Assembly (NCBI GenBank): GCA_023313575.1
Contig: JAJTTP010000032.1
Span: 186,001-250,000 of the forward strand
Origin: Eutypella sp. D-1
Lineage: Eukaryota > Ascomycota > Sordariomycetes > Xylariales > Diatrypaceae
Length of the DNA stretch: 64,000 nt
Direction of reading: 5' to 3'
The notes under the pieces are model-generated. The model had not been told where the DNA came from and ran no database searches. It worked only from the letters and a program-made list of their open reading frames with translations. A program made the translations under genes and the position numbers. Positions 1-9,759 of this stretch are shown here, piece after piece. Every line of letters starts with the position of its first letter. Within the stretch, counting starts at the first letter, position 1.

Positions 1-1089
1 AGGTGTATATTTTATAAACAAGCTCCCGGCCCGCTCCAGTCCTAGGACGACCGAGCCTACGTTGACGAGGTTAGTCAGGACTCAGGGCTCGTAGCAAGAC
101 ACGTAAACTAGGGACCTACCGCTTGAACATGCTGATGAAGAGTTCAGGTAGCAGCTGCCAAAACGCTCGGTTCTCGATGTACGTTTCCATCACGACGGAG
201 TAGAACTCGACATGCGCATAATCTGCAACCGTACTAATCCAGCTATGAATATTACGGAGGATCTCCTCCAAATTGCCGGACTCTGTATCGATGTTAGATG
301 CATTCATGACCAACGGATTGGGGGGGGGGGAGGGGAGGGGGACTTGCCGTGCTGAAAATAGTGTATAAGACGACGAATGGGGTCGTGGGCAGCTTCTCCA
401 TAATTTCGGTATGGAAAATCTGCAAGATGAGCAGCAAGCTGCGCGGCATGTCCGGCGTCGAAGACGATACTTTCTGAAGCATCATGCATAGTGGCGATCT
501 CATCATCGCCGTTTTCGATCGATGCAATGGGAAGCTCGGGTGATCCGCTACCAGCTTTGGATTTGGGAGAAGGTGATGGAGAGGCTTCCCGGGAGGCCAT
601 TGTCTGTGTCATATCTCGTTCTGACTCCTCAATGCTGACTTTGACATTGTCCGTTGGAAGTTTTGTAGGAGATACGGGGGAAGCGGGCGTGGCATCAAGG
701 CCATCGACGTTTCTCAAGTTCAGGGTGACCCGGCTCGACACGGGTTCAGTAGGAGGAGGTCCCGGGCGAGGGGGGGTGCTTGGAGCGGCGGCGGGCCCCG
801 ATGGGGGAGTTTCCGGGGAGTCAATCTTCATTTTTGAATCGGAAGCACTAGCAGAAGCAGCAGAGGGTGCGGAAGCTGCAGAAGCTGCAGAAACTGCAAT
901 TGGGTCGTCCTGAGATTTGAGAGTCTCAACAGATCTGCTCGGGGAGGCAGAGGATGGGGAAGTTCGGCGGCGCTTCCTAGCAGATGATTCGTTTTCGTCG
1001 TCGCCGTAGAAAGGATTAGGTCGAGTTGAGCTCGGCTCAGCAGAGAGGACTGGTTCTCGCGACTCGGATGATCTTGAGTCTCGGTCCAT
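1..1089 (-). CDS. N-terminal part of probable large ubiquitin C-terminal hydrolase (partial)
   Basis: The gene starts at the ATG at 1089 and runs off the left edge of the window. I read three exons: 1089-348, 282-120 and 56 to the edge. The first intron (347-283) begins with GC (GCAAGT) rather than GT and has a CTAAC branch point just before its AG. The second (119-57) has GTAGGT, CTAAC and CGTAG. Translation across both junctions stays open. The first 250 residues are disordered and rich in Ser, Pro and Ala, with a basic KRRRTSPSS patch near residue 38. The opening and the STRPNPF...ARKRRRTS layout resemble, from memory, the N-terminus of fungal USP34/USP9-like deubiquitinases. The catalytic domain would lie outside the window, so the family assignment is an inference. 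Alternative: an unrelated large disordered protein. Confidence 0.55.
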
Positions 1090-4000
1090 CTGGCTGTTGT
1101 ATGGAAGGATAAGCGGAAGAATGTCGAAGCTCTATGCAGAGCTGAAGGGTAAATGGTTCGCGCGAGAGATCTCGGCGGCTGGCAGGTCCAAGAATCAGCA
1201 TCTGAGAAGGATTATAAAATTGTGACTATCACTTTAAACGGCGACAACGGCGACGTCGGCGGTGTGTGGGGTAGAATTAATTTGAGAAAGAGAATGAGAA
1301 TGGGAATGAGACGAGAACAGAAGAGAAGAGAAGAGGAAAGATAACGGCGATGGCAATTTATGGATAAAGGATTAAGGGAGAAGGGGAGAGATTAGACAGA
1401 CGTTAATAGATGAGATGTTGGATGTTATGTGAATGTGAATGGCGCGAGACAGAGAGAGAGAGAGAGAGAGAGGGAGGGAGGGGAGAAAAAGGATATTTTG
1501 AGAATGAGAGAAAGAGACGGAATTACTTGTGAGTAGTAACAGCTGGTTTGGTTTGTCTTGTCTTGTCTTGCCTGCTTTATTGACGACTTCACACTCACAA
1601 CACAGTTGATTGATTCTACCTTCTTCGAGGAAGAGAAGAATATATCATCATCATACTTATGGATATATGTAGGTATGTGGTCATGTATGTGGTCATGTAG
1701 TAGACAAGGGGGGAGCTTTGATGATTTGCAAAAGATGATGCAGGTAAGTGGGCTTTTGGGGAAGCTTGCCTAGGTGTTGGTACTTTTTTCTCCTTTTTTG
1801 GTGGGGGTAGACTAGGCAGCTGCCACCTAGGGGTACTTAGGTAGGTAGGTATCCAACAAGCTCTAGGAGGGCTAAGGCGAGGGAAGGCGGGGGAGAGGGG
1901 AGGGGAGGGGAAAGACTTAGAGGGGGGCGGAACTGGTTCTAGAGCGTACCTATTCTAGGGGTTGCTCTTGCCCTACATAGGTAGGTAGGTGTAGGGGGTA
2001 TGTCTACGTACCTCTGTACTTCGTACGATAACCTGGAAGTAACCGAATAGATTACTTGAGCTAGGTACCTAACCACCTGCGATAGCTTTGATGACAGGTA
2101 CCTATTCTAATGAAGCACCTGGACAATTACTTCTAAAGGGATGCGATATTAGAAAGAAGCTGGCTGGAGCTAGAAATGCTCTTTGGTGCTCTGGTGCCCG
2201 CCTTTTCACAAGGTTGTGCTCGTCTTATCTTTCGTGTCTACCCTGGTATGTAGACAGGCTGACAGGTAAGGTAAGGGGAGGTAGGGGATGTAAGGGTTCT
2301 GCTTTACGTAGGTGTTCCTTACTGACGGACTAGGCAAGTTCTAGTCTACTTATGTACCTCTAGGTTGACAGAGTTAGTAACCTTAGGTCAGCCCTGGTGG
2401 TTGTCCAGTGGAAGTGGGGGCGGGGCAAAAGTGGTTCACCTAGCCGGGTCCAAGGATAGATTCAGTAGTAGTCCGGTACGTAACGAACGAACTTCTTTTT
2501 TGTGTTATGGGCCGGCAACCTTAGAACCTTCCAATGTTCGAATAATGGAACCTTGAAAAGTCTTCCACTGTGGTTCCAATAAAGGGATCTCCAGATCGTG
2601 TACCTGTATACACGAATAGTAAGGGCCACACAGCTGTTCTACTAGTCCTGGAGCAGCTTATCGGCTGTCGCTTATCCTATAGATAAGAGTTGCGGATTTG
2701 CAGGCTACCCTTTATAGCCTTGGTGGTACCTATTTAAATAGTCTTTAGGGGGTCAGTTCCAGCCTTATGATGGAGTAGATTTCCAAGTCTCAGGCTACTG
2801 GGGACTACTGCTCGGTAAATGGGATTTAAGCCTTGGGGAATCCTTGGGTTAATTCCAAGGTGGGGTAAAGCATAAAAGGTAGGCCTAGGTAATAAGGCTG
2901 AACAATAGCAAAGATGGGGGAAAACCTAGGATGGTATTTGGGGAGACGTGATGAGTAAAAGGTGTGCGCACTTACTTACACCTGCCTGGGTAGGTAAATA
3001 GGTGTTTAGACGGAAAAGGAGAGCGGCAAGAAATGGGTTCACAATATCTTGTAGAAAGAAGACAAAAAAAGGATCCGTAAAGTAGATAGTCGAGTTGTTG
3101 TCACAAAGTCTTCTAGATTCCGTTCAAATTAGAGAGACACTCCAAAAACAACAGAAGTTAAGTGGTAGTAAGCACGGAGCATTAGTTGGCTACTTGAGAT
3201 GCCGACCTCTTTATCAGTCCTTAGGAGGTAGGTAAGAAGGTAAAGTGATTGGAAAGGGGGTTCTTCTTTGAAGAGGCTGAGTTGAGATGTCTTTAAGGTT
3301 AAAAGTCACCTAGAAACCTAAGATATGAAGCAAAATACCCTGAAGAAAGCTGTAAGTGTAAAGAATGAAAGGGTAAAGATTTACCATTTATACCATATAG
3401 GATGTTCACATATAGGTCTGCCTTTTCGGACTTGAGCCAACCTGGTACGTATTATATTTGCCTGCTTGGTCCAAGTAGATACTTATAGTGTATCTAGTAG
3501 GTCGGTAGGCGTAATCAGTCAAGATCAATTGTTTAAGGCCTGGCTGAACTTAATGCAACAAGCACGGCTATATTATTATCAAGATTTATAAAGCAGGGAT
3601 TCATCTACCTACATATGTAAGTGCCCATGAACATCCTTGCGGCGGTAATATTTACTGGCGGATTAGATGCTATATGTTTTACATACCTACCTGGACCAGG
3701 TGGAGAGATATGCCGGGGCCTGCTTAGGTACTTGAATAGGTGCTGCGGGTATGGTTAGTAGCGGAGGCACCCGACGTTAGCTATACCTTAGATAGCGAGA
3801 GCTCTTAACTTAGTGGCTTTCGAGAAAATTTCTACGTGGATAATACAAGCCTCTTGGCCTCCCGTCTGTTTCTAGTTAAAAAGGAGCCCATCTTATCGAT
3901 CTTATAAGCATGGCAACCCATATAGCCGGTGTATGGGTTAAAATAACCTTGGAACTAAAAGTTCCCAGATGGATACACTGCTGCCATCTGGGCTACCTAG

Positions 4001-4756
4001 ATCTGTCATCCCCACCTCCTGATGCCCCCCAGTCTGTACTGTGGGAAGCGCTTGTCCTCAAGCTGTTTATGCCAACTTAAATCTTACCTTAGGTACTAGG
4101 TAGGTACTTATGCGGAACCTTTAAACCTTATTTTGTTTATCCTGTAAAACTTCCAAGGTTGATATGGAAGTCCTATTGCAATCTACCGGGGCATCTATAA
4201 ACATAGCCACTTACCAGGTAAATAAAGTATGCGAGGCTTGCTCACCTACATACGTAAACAGCATTCTAAGATGTGTCTGTTTATAACCCCGCTCCCGCAT
4301 TCCATCTGACGTTCCCGCGCGATAACGCGTATAACGTCATTGTAGATCAATTAAGTAAGCTGGAGGTCGTAAGAGTTTCACAGGGCTTACTGCTACGGGT
4401 GGTAAGTACATTGGTACAATAAGTACATTCCGGTGCTGATCTCCGGTCGGTCTAGCAGTGCCCAAGTACCTAGGTACTCCAGTCTTTTAGGTTAAGGGAC
4501 AGCAGGAGCTATGGCCCATCTCAACCGCCGCCTAGGTTTAATGTAGCCGCAAACCTAGACTAAAACTTTAAACAGGGACGGGGGGCCTGCTGGTAATAAA
4601 TTAATATATAGAATAATATTGTAGTGGAGCGCGAGTTCTCATACCCATATCCCCGTTCCGTTGCACATCAACGTTTAGGAATTTTTTTCGGCATATACCT
4701 ACCTACTTTACGAACAAATCAGACTTGCGAACAGAACAAATAAAAAACCCGAAAAG
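1090..4756. other. Intergenic region, no gene seen
   Basis: About 3.7 kb between the divergent first gene and POP3. Only short reading frames without family features are present. The sequence holds an (AG)n tract near 1450-1472, many AGGTA/TACCT words (for example 1838-1852 and 4090-4105) and one perfect palindrome TACCTAGGTA at 4467-4476. The left end must carry the promoter of the ubiquitin-hydrolase-like gene and the right end that of POP3. I see no transposon coding sequence. Confidence 0.6.
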
Positions 4757-5162
4757 ATGGATAAAAAGAAAAGGCTCCTGCACCAATTAGACACGCCGTA
4801 TTCGACGGTCACCTGGTAAGGGCACTACATACTAAGGCGGGACCTTAATTAATTCATGGTGATGATGACGATGATGATGGAATGCTTACTTAAATGGGGG
4901 AACAAAGGCCCAAGGTATCCCTCGAAGACCAAGACACCATCTTAGAACTCCTATGCAGGTACGTACGCCCACGATTCAACGTTTCATGCCGCGCAGATGA
5001 TTTGCTTTTGCATTTGCATTTTCTAACACCGTATCTCTCTGTGCGTTATTCGGCCGGGGCGTAGTTTACTTTCACCTCTGGGGCAGCACCGCGTGCAATA
5101 CGGCAGTAACTCCAAGGGGCGCAGGGACAAGAAACGAAAAAGAAAACGCAGAGGTGCAGACA

Positions 5163-5194
<32 letters not shown>

Positions 5195-5785
5195 AACGCG
5201 AACGCAAAAGACACCTCTGCCTTACCTCAGCCTCTGCCTCTGCCTACGCCTCCTGCTCCAGCGCTGCGCGCATATGTAGACGTCGGCCTTTCCTCCGTTA
5301 CTCGCAGTCTGCAGGAGTCAGCTGCCTCACAAGAACAGCAACGAGAACAACGACGACGCGTCGTTGAGTCACCAAAAGGGGGCACAGACCAGGAACCCCC
5401 CGCGCAAACTACGACTCCAACTTTCTATTCCGTCATTTTCGCAGCAAGGTCAGGCCGCCCCAATGTCCTGAACAGTCATCTGCCTCAGATGGTGGCCGTA
5501 GCGTCGAGGGCGCACCCGGAGCAGGCGCCGGTGCGGCTGGTTGGGCTCTCGAAGGCGTGCGAAGAACGCCTGGCGCAGGCGCTGGGTATCCCGCGCGTCT
5601 CCTGTATCGGGCTGCGCGCGGACGCGCCTAACTCGAAGCCCTTGGTGGATTTTACGCGGGAGCGCGTCCCCGTCTGTGAGATACCGTGGTTAGAGGAGGC
5701 GAGGCAGCCTGAATATAGGGCGGTCAAGATTAACGCTATAGAAACTACGGTAGGAGCCAAGAAGCAGAGAGTGCAGGGCTCCTAG
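4757..5785 (+). CDS. POP3: RNase P / RNase MRP protein subunit Pop3
   Basis: Predicted exons are 4757-4815, 4908-4958 and 5065-5785, giving 276 residues. Exon 1 encodes MDKKKRLLHQLDTPYSTVTW and exon 2 PKVSLEDQDTILELLC, which is the conserved Pop3 opening. Exon 3 continues with SLLSPLGQHR, a basic KGRRDKKRKRKRR stretch, an Asp-Ala repeat, and the conserved blocks YVDVGLSSVTRSLQ, YSVIFAARSGRPNVLNSHLPQM, RLVGLSKACEERLAQALGIP and RVPVCEIPWLEEA. Introns are 92 nt (GTAAGG...AAAG) and 106 nt (GTACGT...GTAG, with TTCTAACACC branch point). Pop3 is an L7Ae-like subunit of the complexes that process the tRNA 5' leader and pre-rRNA. The match to fungal Pop3 is from memory of family sequence. The splice junctions restore frame exactly, which supports the model. 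Confidence 0.85.
5160..5206 (+). repeat. Coding hexanucleotide repeat (GACGCA)n in POP3
   Basis: Imperfect tandem GACGCA/GCGAAC units encode an (Asp-Ala)n then (Asn-Ala)n stretch between the basic N-terminal patch and the conserved Pop3 core. The unit is a multiple of three, so changes in copy number keep the frame. Confidence 0.85.
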
Positions 5786-7144
5786 ATAGCATAGTAACTA
5801 CGAGGAAACGACACTATCATCACATCTGAACGTCAGTGTAGCTTGTTGAATATGGGTTAGATATGGGTGTGCTTGTGATAGAAAGCCAGGCCGCGATGGT
5901 TCTAGCTAGTAGATATGAGCGCTTTGAACATTGGGCTTCTTATGATATCAGAACACAATTTCTTATTTCACCTTTGGCAAAAAAACAAGACAAACACTTA
6001 TGCTCCCCGTTCAGTTTCTGTACCTATGGTGGACTGTCTCCTAATGTAGCATCTGAGTACGTCTAGTTGTCCCAATCCGCCCTCCCTACCCTTATAAAGA
6101 GAGGCAAGCTAAGTGCATGACCACACTACACTACCATGTGTTCCATCAAGTATCCTACATATATCTCTAGGTAAATAGGGAATATAGGGTATCTATATCA
6201 TGGCTATATTGTCTCCTGGGATCCATTTGGTGGAAATACCTAACAAGTACACCTAATACATGTGATGACCTCATGCCACGATATGAGATAAGACTCTTTC
6301 GGAGTAGGTAAAGATAGGAATAATGTATGTATCCTCCCAGGTGTAGTTGCCATGTCACATTTAGAGAAACCAGCCTAGCTCCTGCCTTTCCTCAGTGATA
6401 ACCAGGGAACTAATTTCAGCGTGACCTCTGGCAGAAGTGGACAGGTGTGATTCGCCAACCTTGAAGTTGCTGCTGCCTCTTAGCTGTGACTGCCTGGAAA
6501 TCAAGGTGATATCCAAGTATCTCTACCTACCAGGTGAGAAGCTTACCTAAGGTAACCTCGAAACAGAGTAGACAGGGCATAGAATGAATCCATCAGGTGG
6601 CATCCGTGGATCTTGTAGTTGGCCGGCCAGAAATTAAAATAATTAATCACCTAGGAGCACTTTTCTACCAGTCGCGTACACTATCCCCTCTAACAACAAC
6701 ACCAACAGCTAGGTCAACAGTAACAGCAAAACCGTCTTCTTTTACTCTTCTATGACTATAAGAAGCATCAGTTCGAGTTGTCGTGAAACTACCTACGTAT
6801 ACGAGACATACGAGAACACAGCCGCCACCTACTCAGGTACGCAGGTACGCAAATATCTATATGGTGGTATAGATACTCAGGCACCTAGCATCTTGTGTCA
6901 AAATACCCTTGACTGAGCACTATCACACGTCTATAGCTCTACACCTGAGTACTAGACACGCTGTGTACGAGCTTCGCCATTTCGACGCCTGTATAGATGA
7001 TCCTGACCATCTTCTAGTTGCCAGGCCATCTTGACTCTCACCATCGCTCCTTTACTCTAAGGCATTAACAACAACCTTCTTCCCATAACCAAAAGTGTCT
7101 CTCATTTCCCCTCCGTGCAGAGGTCTTATATAGTTTCTTTCACC
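5786..7144. other. Intergenic region, no gene seen
   Basis: About 1.36 kb between the stop of POP3 and the next plus-strand gene. Only short unsupported frames occur (for example a 67-codon frame at 5863). The last 400 bases are probably promoter and leader of the downstream gene, whose ATG sits in a good CACCATGG context. Confidence 0.55.
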
Positions 7145-8209
7145 ATGGACGGAATGGGCGATATGAACATAGCCAAGCAGCTACGCGATTCGTTCTCAAA
7201 GCAGTCAAAGCAGGCAAATAATCAGCCTAAGAAGAAGCAGCAGCAGCAGCAACAGCAACGACCGAATAGAAAAGAGCGAATGCAGCAAGCCGCCGCAGAA
7301 ATCAGTCCTCCTTCCGGCGCGAAACATCAGGGCGCGTTGCGGTCGGTTCCGAGAGGAGACCACAGTTTCCAATTCGGCAGAGGCATGGCGACGCCTCCTC
7401 CAGCCAGGAGTACCTCTATGCCGCCAGGGCGTGTCGGGCCTGCTGCCAATACTCGCTCGTCTGTTCAGCGATACACTGATTGGTCGGCCACGGTGGCGCG
7501 AACTCTTCCAGCCTCCAGGGAGAACATACCTCCGCCGACGATTATCCCGCCGCCATTCGGATCGCAGCAACAGGTTCATCCATCACAGTCTTCGCAGACG
7601 CTTCTAACACAGTTGTCCTTCTATCTCCAGAGAGATCCTTGTATACCAATTCTTAGCTATTCAAACACGCATAATGTACTGCAAGACCGCTTAACCGATG
7701 CGACAAACCACCAAGGCTCTCCCAAACGTCAGGCTTCCGCGACGGAACGAGATGAAGATACAAAGCGCACCAGGGGTATTGGTTCTCCGGTCGGTCTCTC
7801 TGCCTAGCGTGCAGATACGAAGTCCGAACCCGATGACTTGATGACCTTCGAGGACAGTCCTCCGGCGAAGCCAACGAAGACCAGCGCTGCCCCGGTCGCC
7901 ACTCCGTTGACTCCCACCATACCACACTCTGCCCCTGTGACAGGCTGGGAGAGTGCCATGAACGAGGATGTCTTCATGGAGGACGCACAGCCCGTGTCGG
8001 TACAAAAACCACCGAAGAAGCATCGACGAGGTCTTTCTAACTCGAGATGGTTCACAGAGGACGAGCTACCAGCCGTCCCTGATGACTCCGAAGCGGAGCC
8101 TGAAGAACAGCCACAAATGACTGTTAGGCCCCCGGGAGCTGTGGTCGCTGTGGTCGCGAGTGGCATGTCAACAGGTCGAGGACTCGGTGGCTCACGATGG
8201 GCAGATTAA
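7145..8209 (+). CDS. Uncharacterised disordered protein, interrupted by an in-frame TAG
   Basis: The start at 7145 (CACCATGG) opens MDGMGDMNIAKQLRDSF, followed by a poly-Gln stretch from a (CAG)n tract at 7237-7259, and low-complexity Pro/Ser/Arg sequence. The frame hits TAG at 7805-7807, then stays open in the same frame to TAA at 8207-8209. The second half has acidic MNEDVFMEDAQ and two related short motifs, GLSNSRW and GLGGSRWAD, of the GLxxSRW type seen in other fungal proteins. Either an intron whose length is a multiple of three removes the stop, or the gene is broken. One intron-like 3' end lies at 7602-7630 (TTCTAACACAG...CTCCAG). Using GTTCAT at 7574 as donor would give a 57-nt frame-keeping intron, but that would not remove the TAG. 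CTAG at 7804-7807 after a pyrimidine tract is itself a possible acceptor. Function unknown. Confidence 0.5.
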
Positions 8210-9301
8210 GTCGCTGTATTCCTCTCGTCGAGAAGCGACCAAGAAAGTCCCTTCGCCACCAGCCACCAGTCTCGGATTCTGTTATCCAGCTGTATGGTGC
8301 TTGATGCAACCGAGGACCTCGCCATTTTACTTCACGGGTTGTTTCATCTCGTACTATAGCACCTGAGACGGCCACTGCTGCTTTGTTTATGATTTCATGT
8401 TTTCGTTACCATCACCAGAATGCATCTTCGCCCTGCAACATGACTTTGATTAATATCACGCCCAACTCAAAGTGGGATATGCTTTATCAACGTCATGTCT
8501 TATGCCACACTTTTGTCCATCCAGATGATTTTTCAGACAACATTTTGATTTTGACCCTCGTACACAATACGCCACCACCACCACCACCTAGGTAGACCCA
8601 TCGCCAAAGCACCGGAAAAAAGAAAATACCGACAAACAATTAACCCCCCCCCCCTTCTTCCGACCCGGTGTCCAACAACTCAGGATCAGGAACATTTCTC
8701 CCACTCGCGAGGAGCCGCTTTAAAAAAAAAAAAAAGATCGAGCTTTTGTTTTGTTTCACCTTGTTGCTGCGATAATAGCTTCCCGGAAGGGGGTGGTGGC
8801 ACTGCTACCACACCTCCGGTCTCGGTAATAAGGGTGGTGGGTGCTTCTGACACGGTTTCGGCGCGTGCCAGATGAGGACTGTGAGATGGGGAGGTTGGGG
8901 GGGGGGGGGGAGATCAGGTGAACGCTGCGCTTTCGCGTGCGGAACGAAGGACCACCTTTCTATATCTCTCCGGGCATCACAGAGTGATGATGTGATACTG
9001 CACGACAACAACCCTCACTGACAACTACCTCGGCAACCGCCGTGGGCCGAACCGAACAAATACTACCACTCTCGGCGGCGCGGGAGGAATCCTTTCGGCA
9101 AAATCAACATATGCACTTAAATCTTCGGGAGTCGCTTCAGTCATTCCCAGAACTCAATTCTGAGGAAAGGGAGGGGGTCGGGGTTATAGTGTGATGTAAT
9201 GTACCTAAGTAATGTACATATACGAATGGAGCTCAACCACTGCCAATACTGGATGCATGTGGTGATGGCTCCGCTGTGCTGTACGCGAGATACCCAGGCA
9301 T

Positions 9302-9343
<42 letters not shown>

Positions 9344-9759
9344 GTAGGCTAGGGTAGGGTAGGCAAAAACAAGAAGAAGAAGAATGGAAAAACCAGAGCA
9401 GACCCCGTCTCCCCTCACCTCTTGCTTCCTGTGGTTGATAATCCTTCCTGACGTGATGGAATACCCCTACCCCCTTTGACAAGTAAATTTCTTTTTTATT
9501 AACACCTCATTCGGGTTTCAGACGGGAAGGAGGAAGTTGTTGGGCTGCTGGTGACTCGATATATATATGTATGTATATGTAGTGTAGCAGGCACCTTATA
9601 TTCTCGGTCTCAATTTCCCTCATATAAACGTATCGCACCGCACCGCATCCCTCCGAACACCGCATACCATCCCATCTACGCACCAAACCGAATTCCCCAA
9701 CCAAAACCTACCCCCCCCTCCCCCCTCCCCCCTCATCATCCCTATCCCATACAACCCCC
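8210..9759. other. Intergenic region between convergent genes, no gene seen
   Basis: About 1.55 kb between the hypothetical gene and the 3' end of NOC3. It contains a C run near 8645-8653, an A run near 8723-8735, a G run at about 8897-8910 and an (AG)n tract at 9303-9340. I see no supported coding sequence. Confidence 0.55.
9303..9340. repeat. (AG)n microsatellite
   Basis: A nearly perfect AG dinucleotide run of about 38 bases. It lies downstream of both flanking convergent genes. A similar, shorter run lies at about 1450-1472. Confidence 0.9.

Noticed and set aside
7804..7807. TAG as programmed stop-codon readthrough
   Set aside because: The known efficient fungal readthrough context is UGA followed by CUA. 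This is UAG followed by CGU, so a missed intron or a true stop is more likely.
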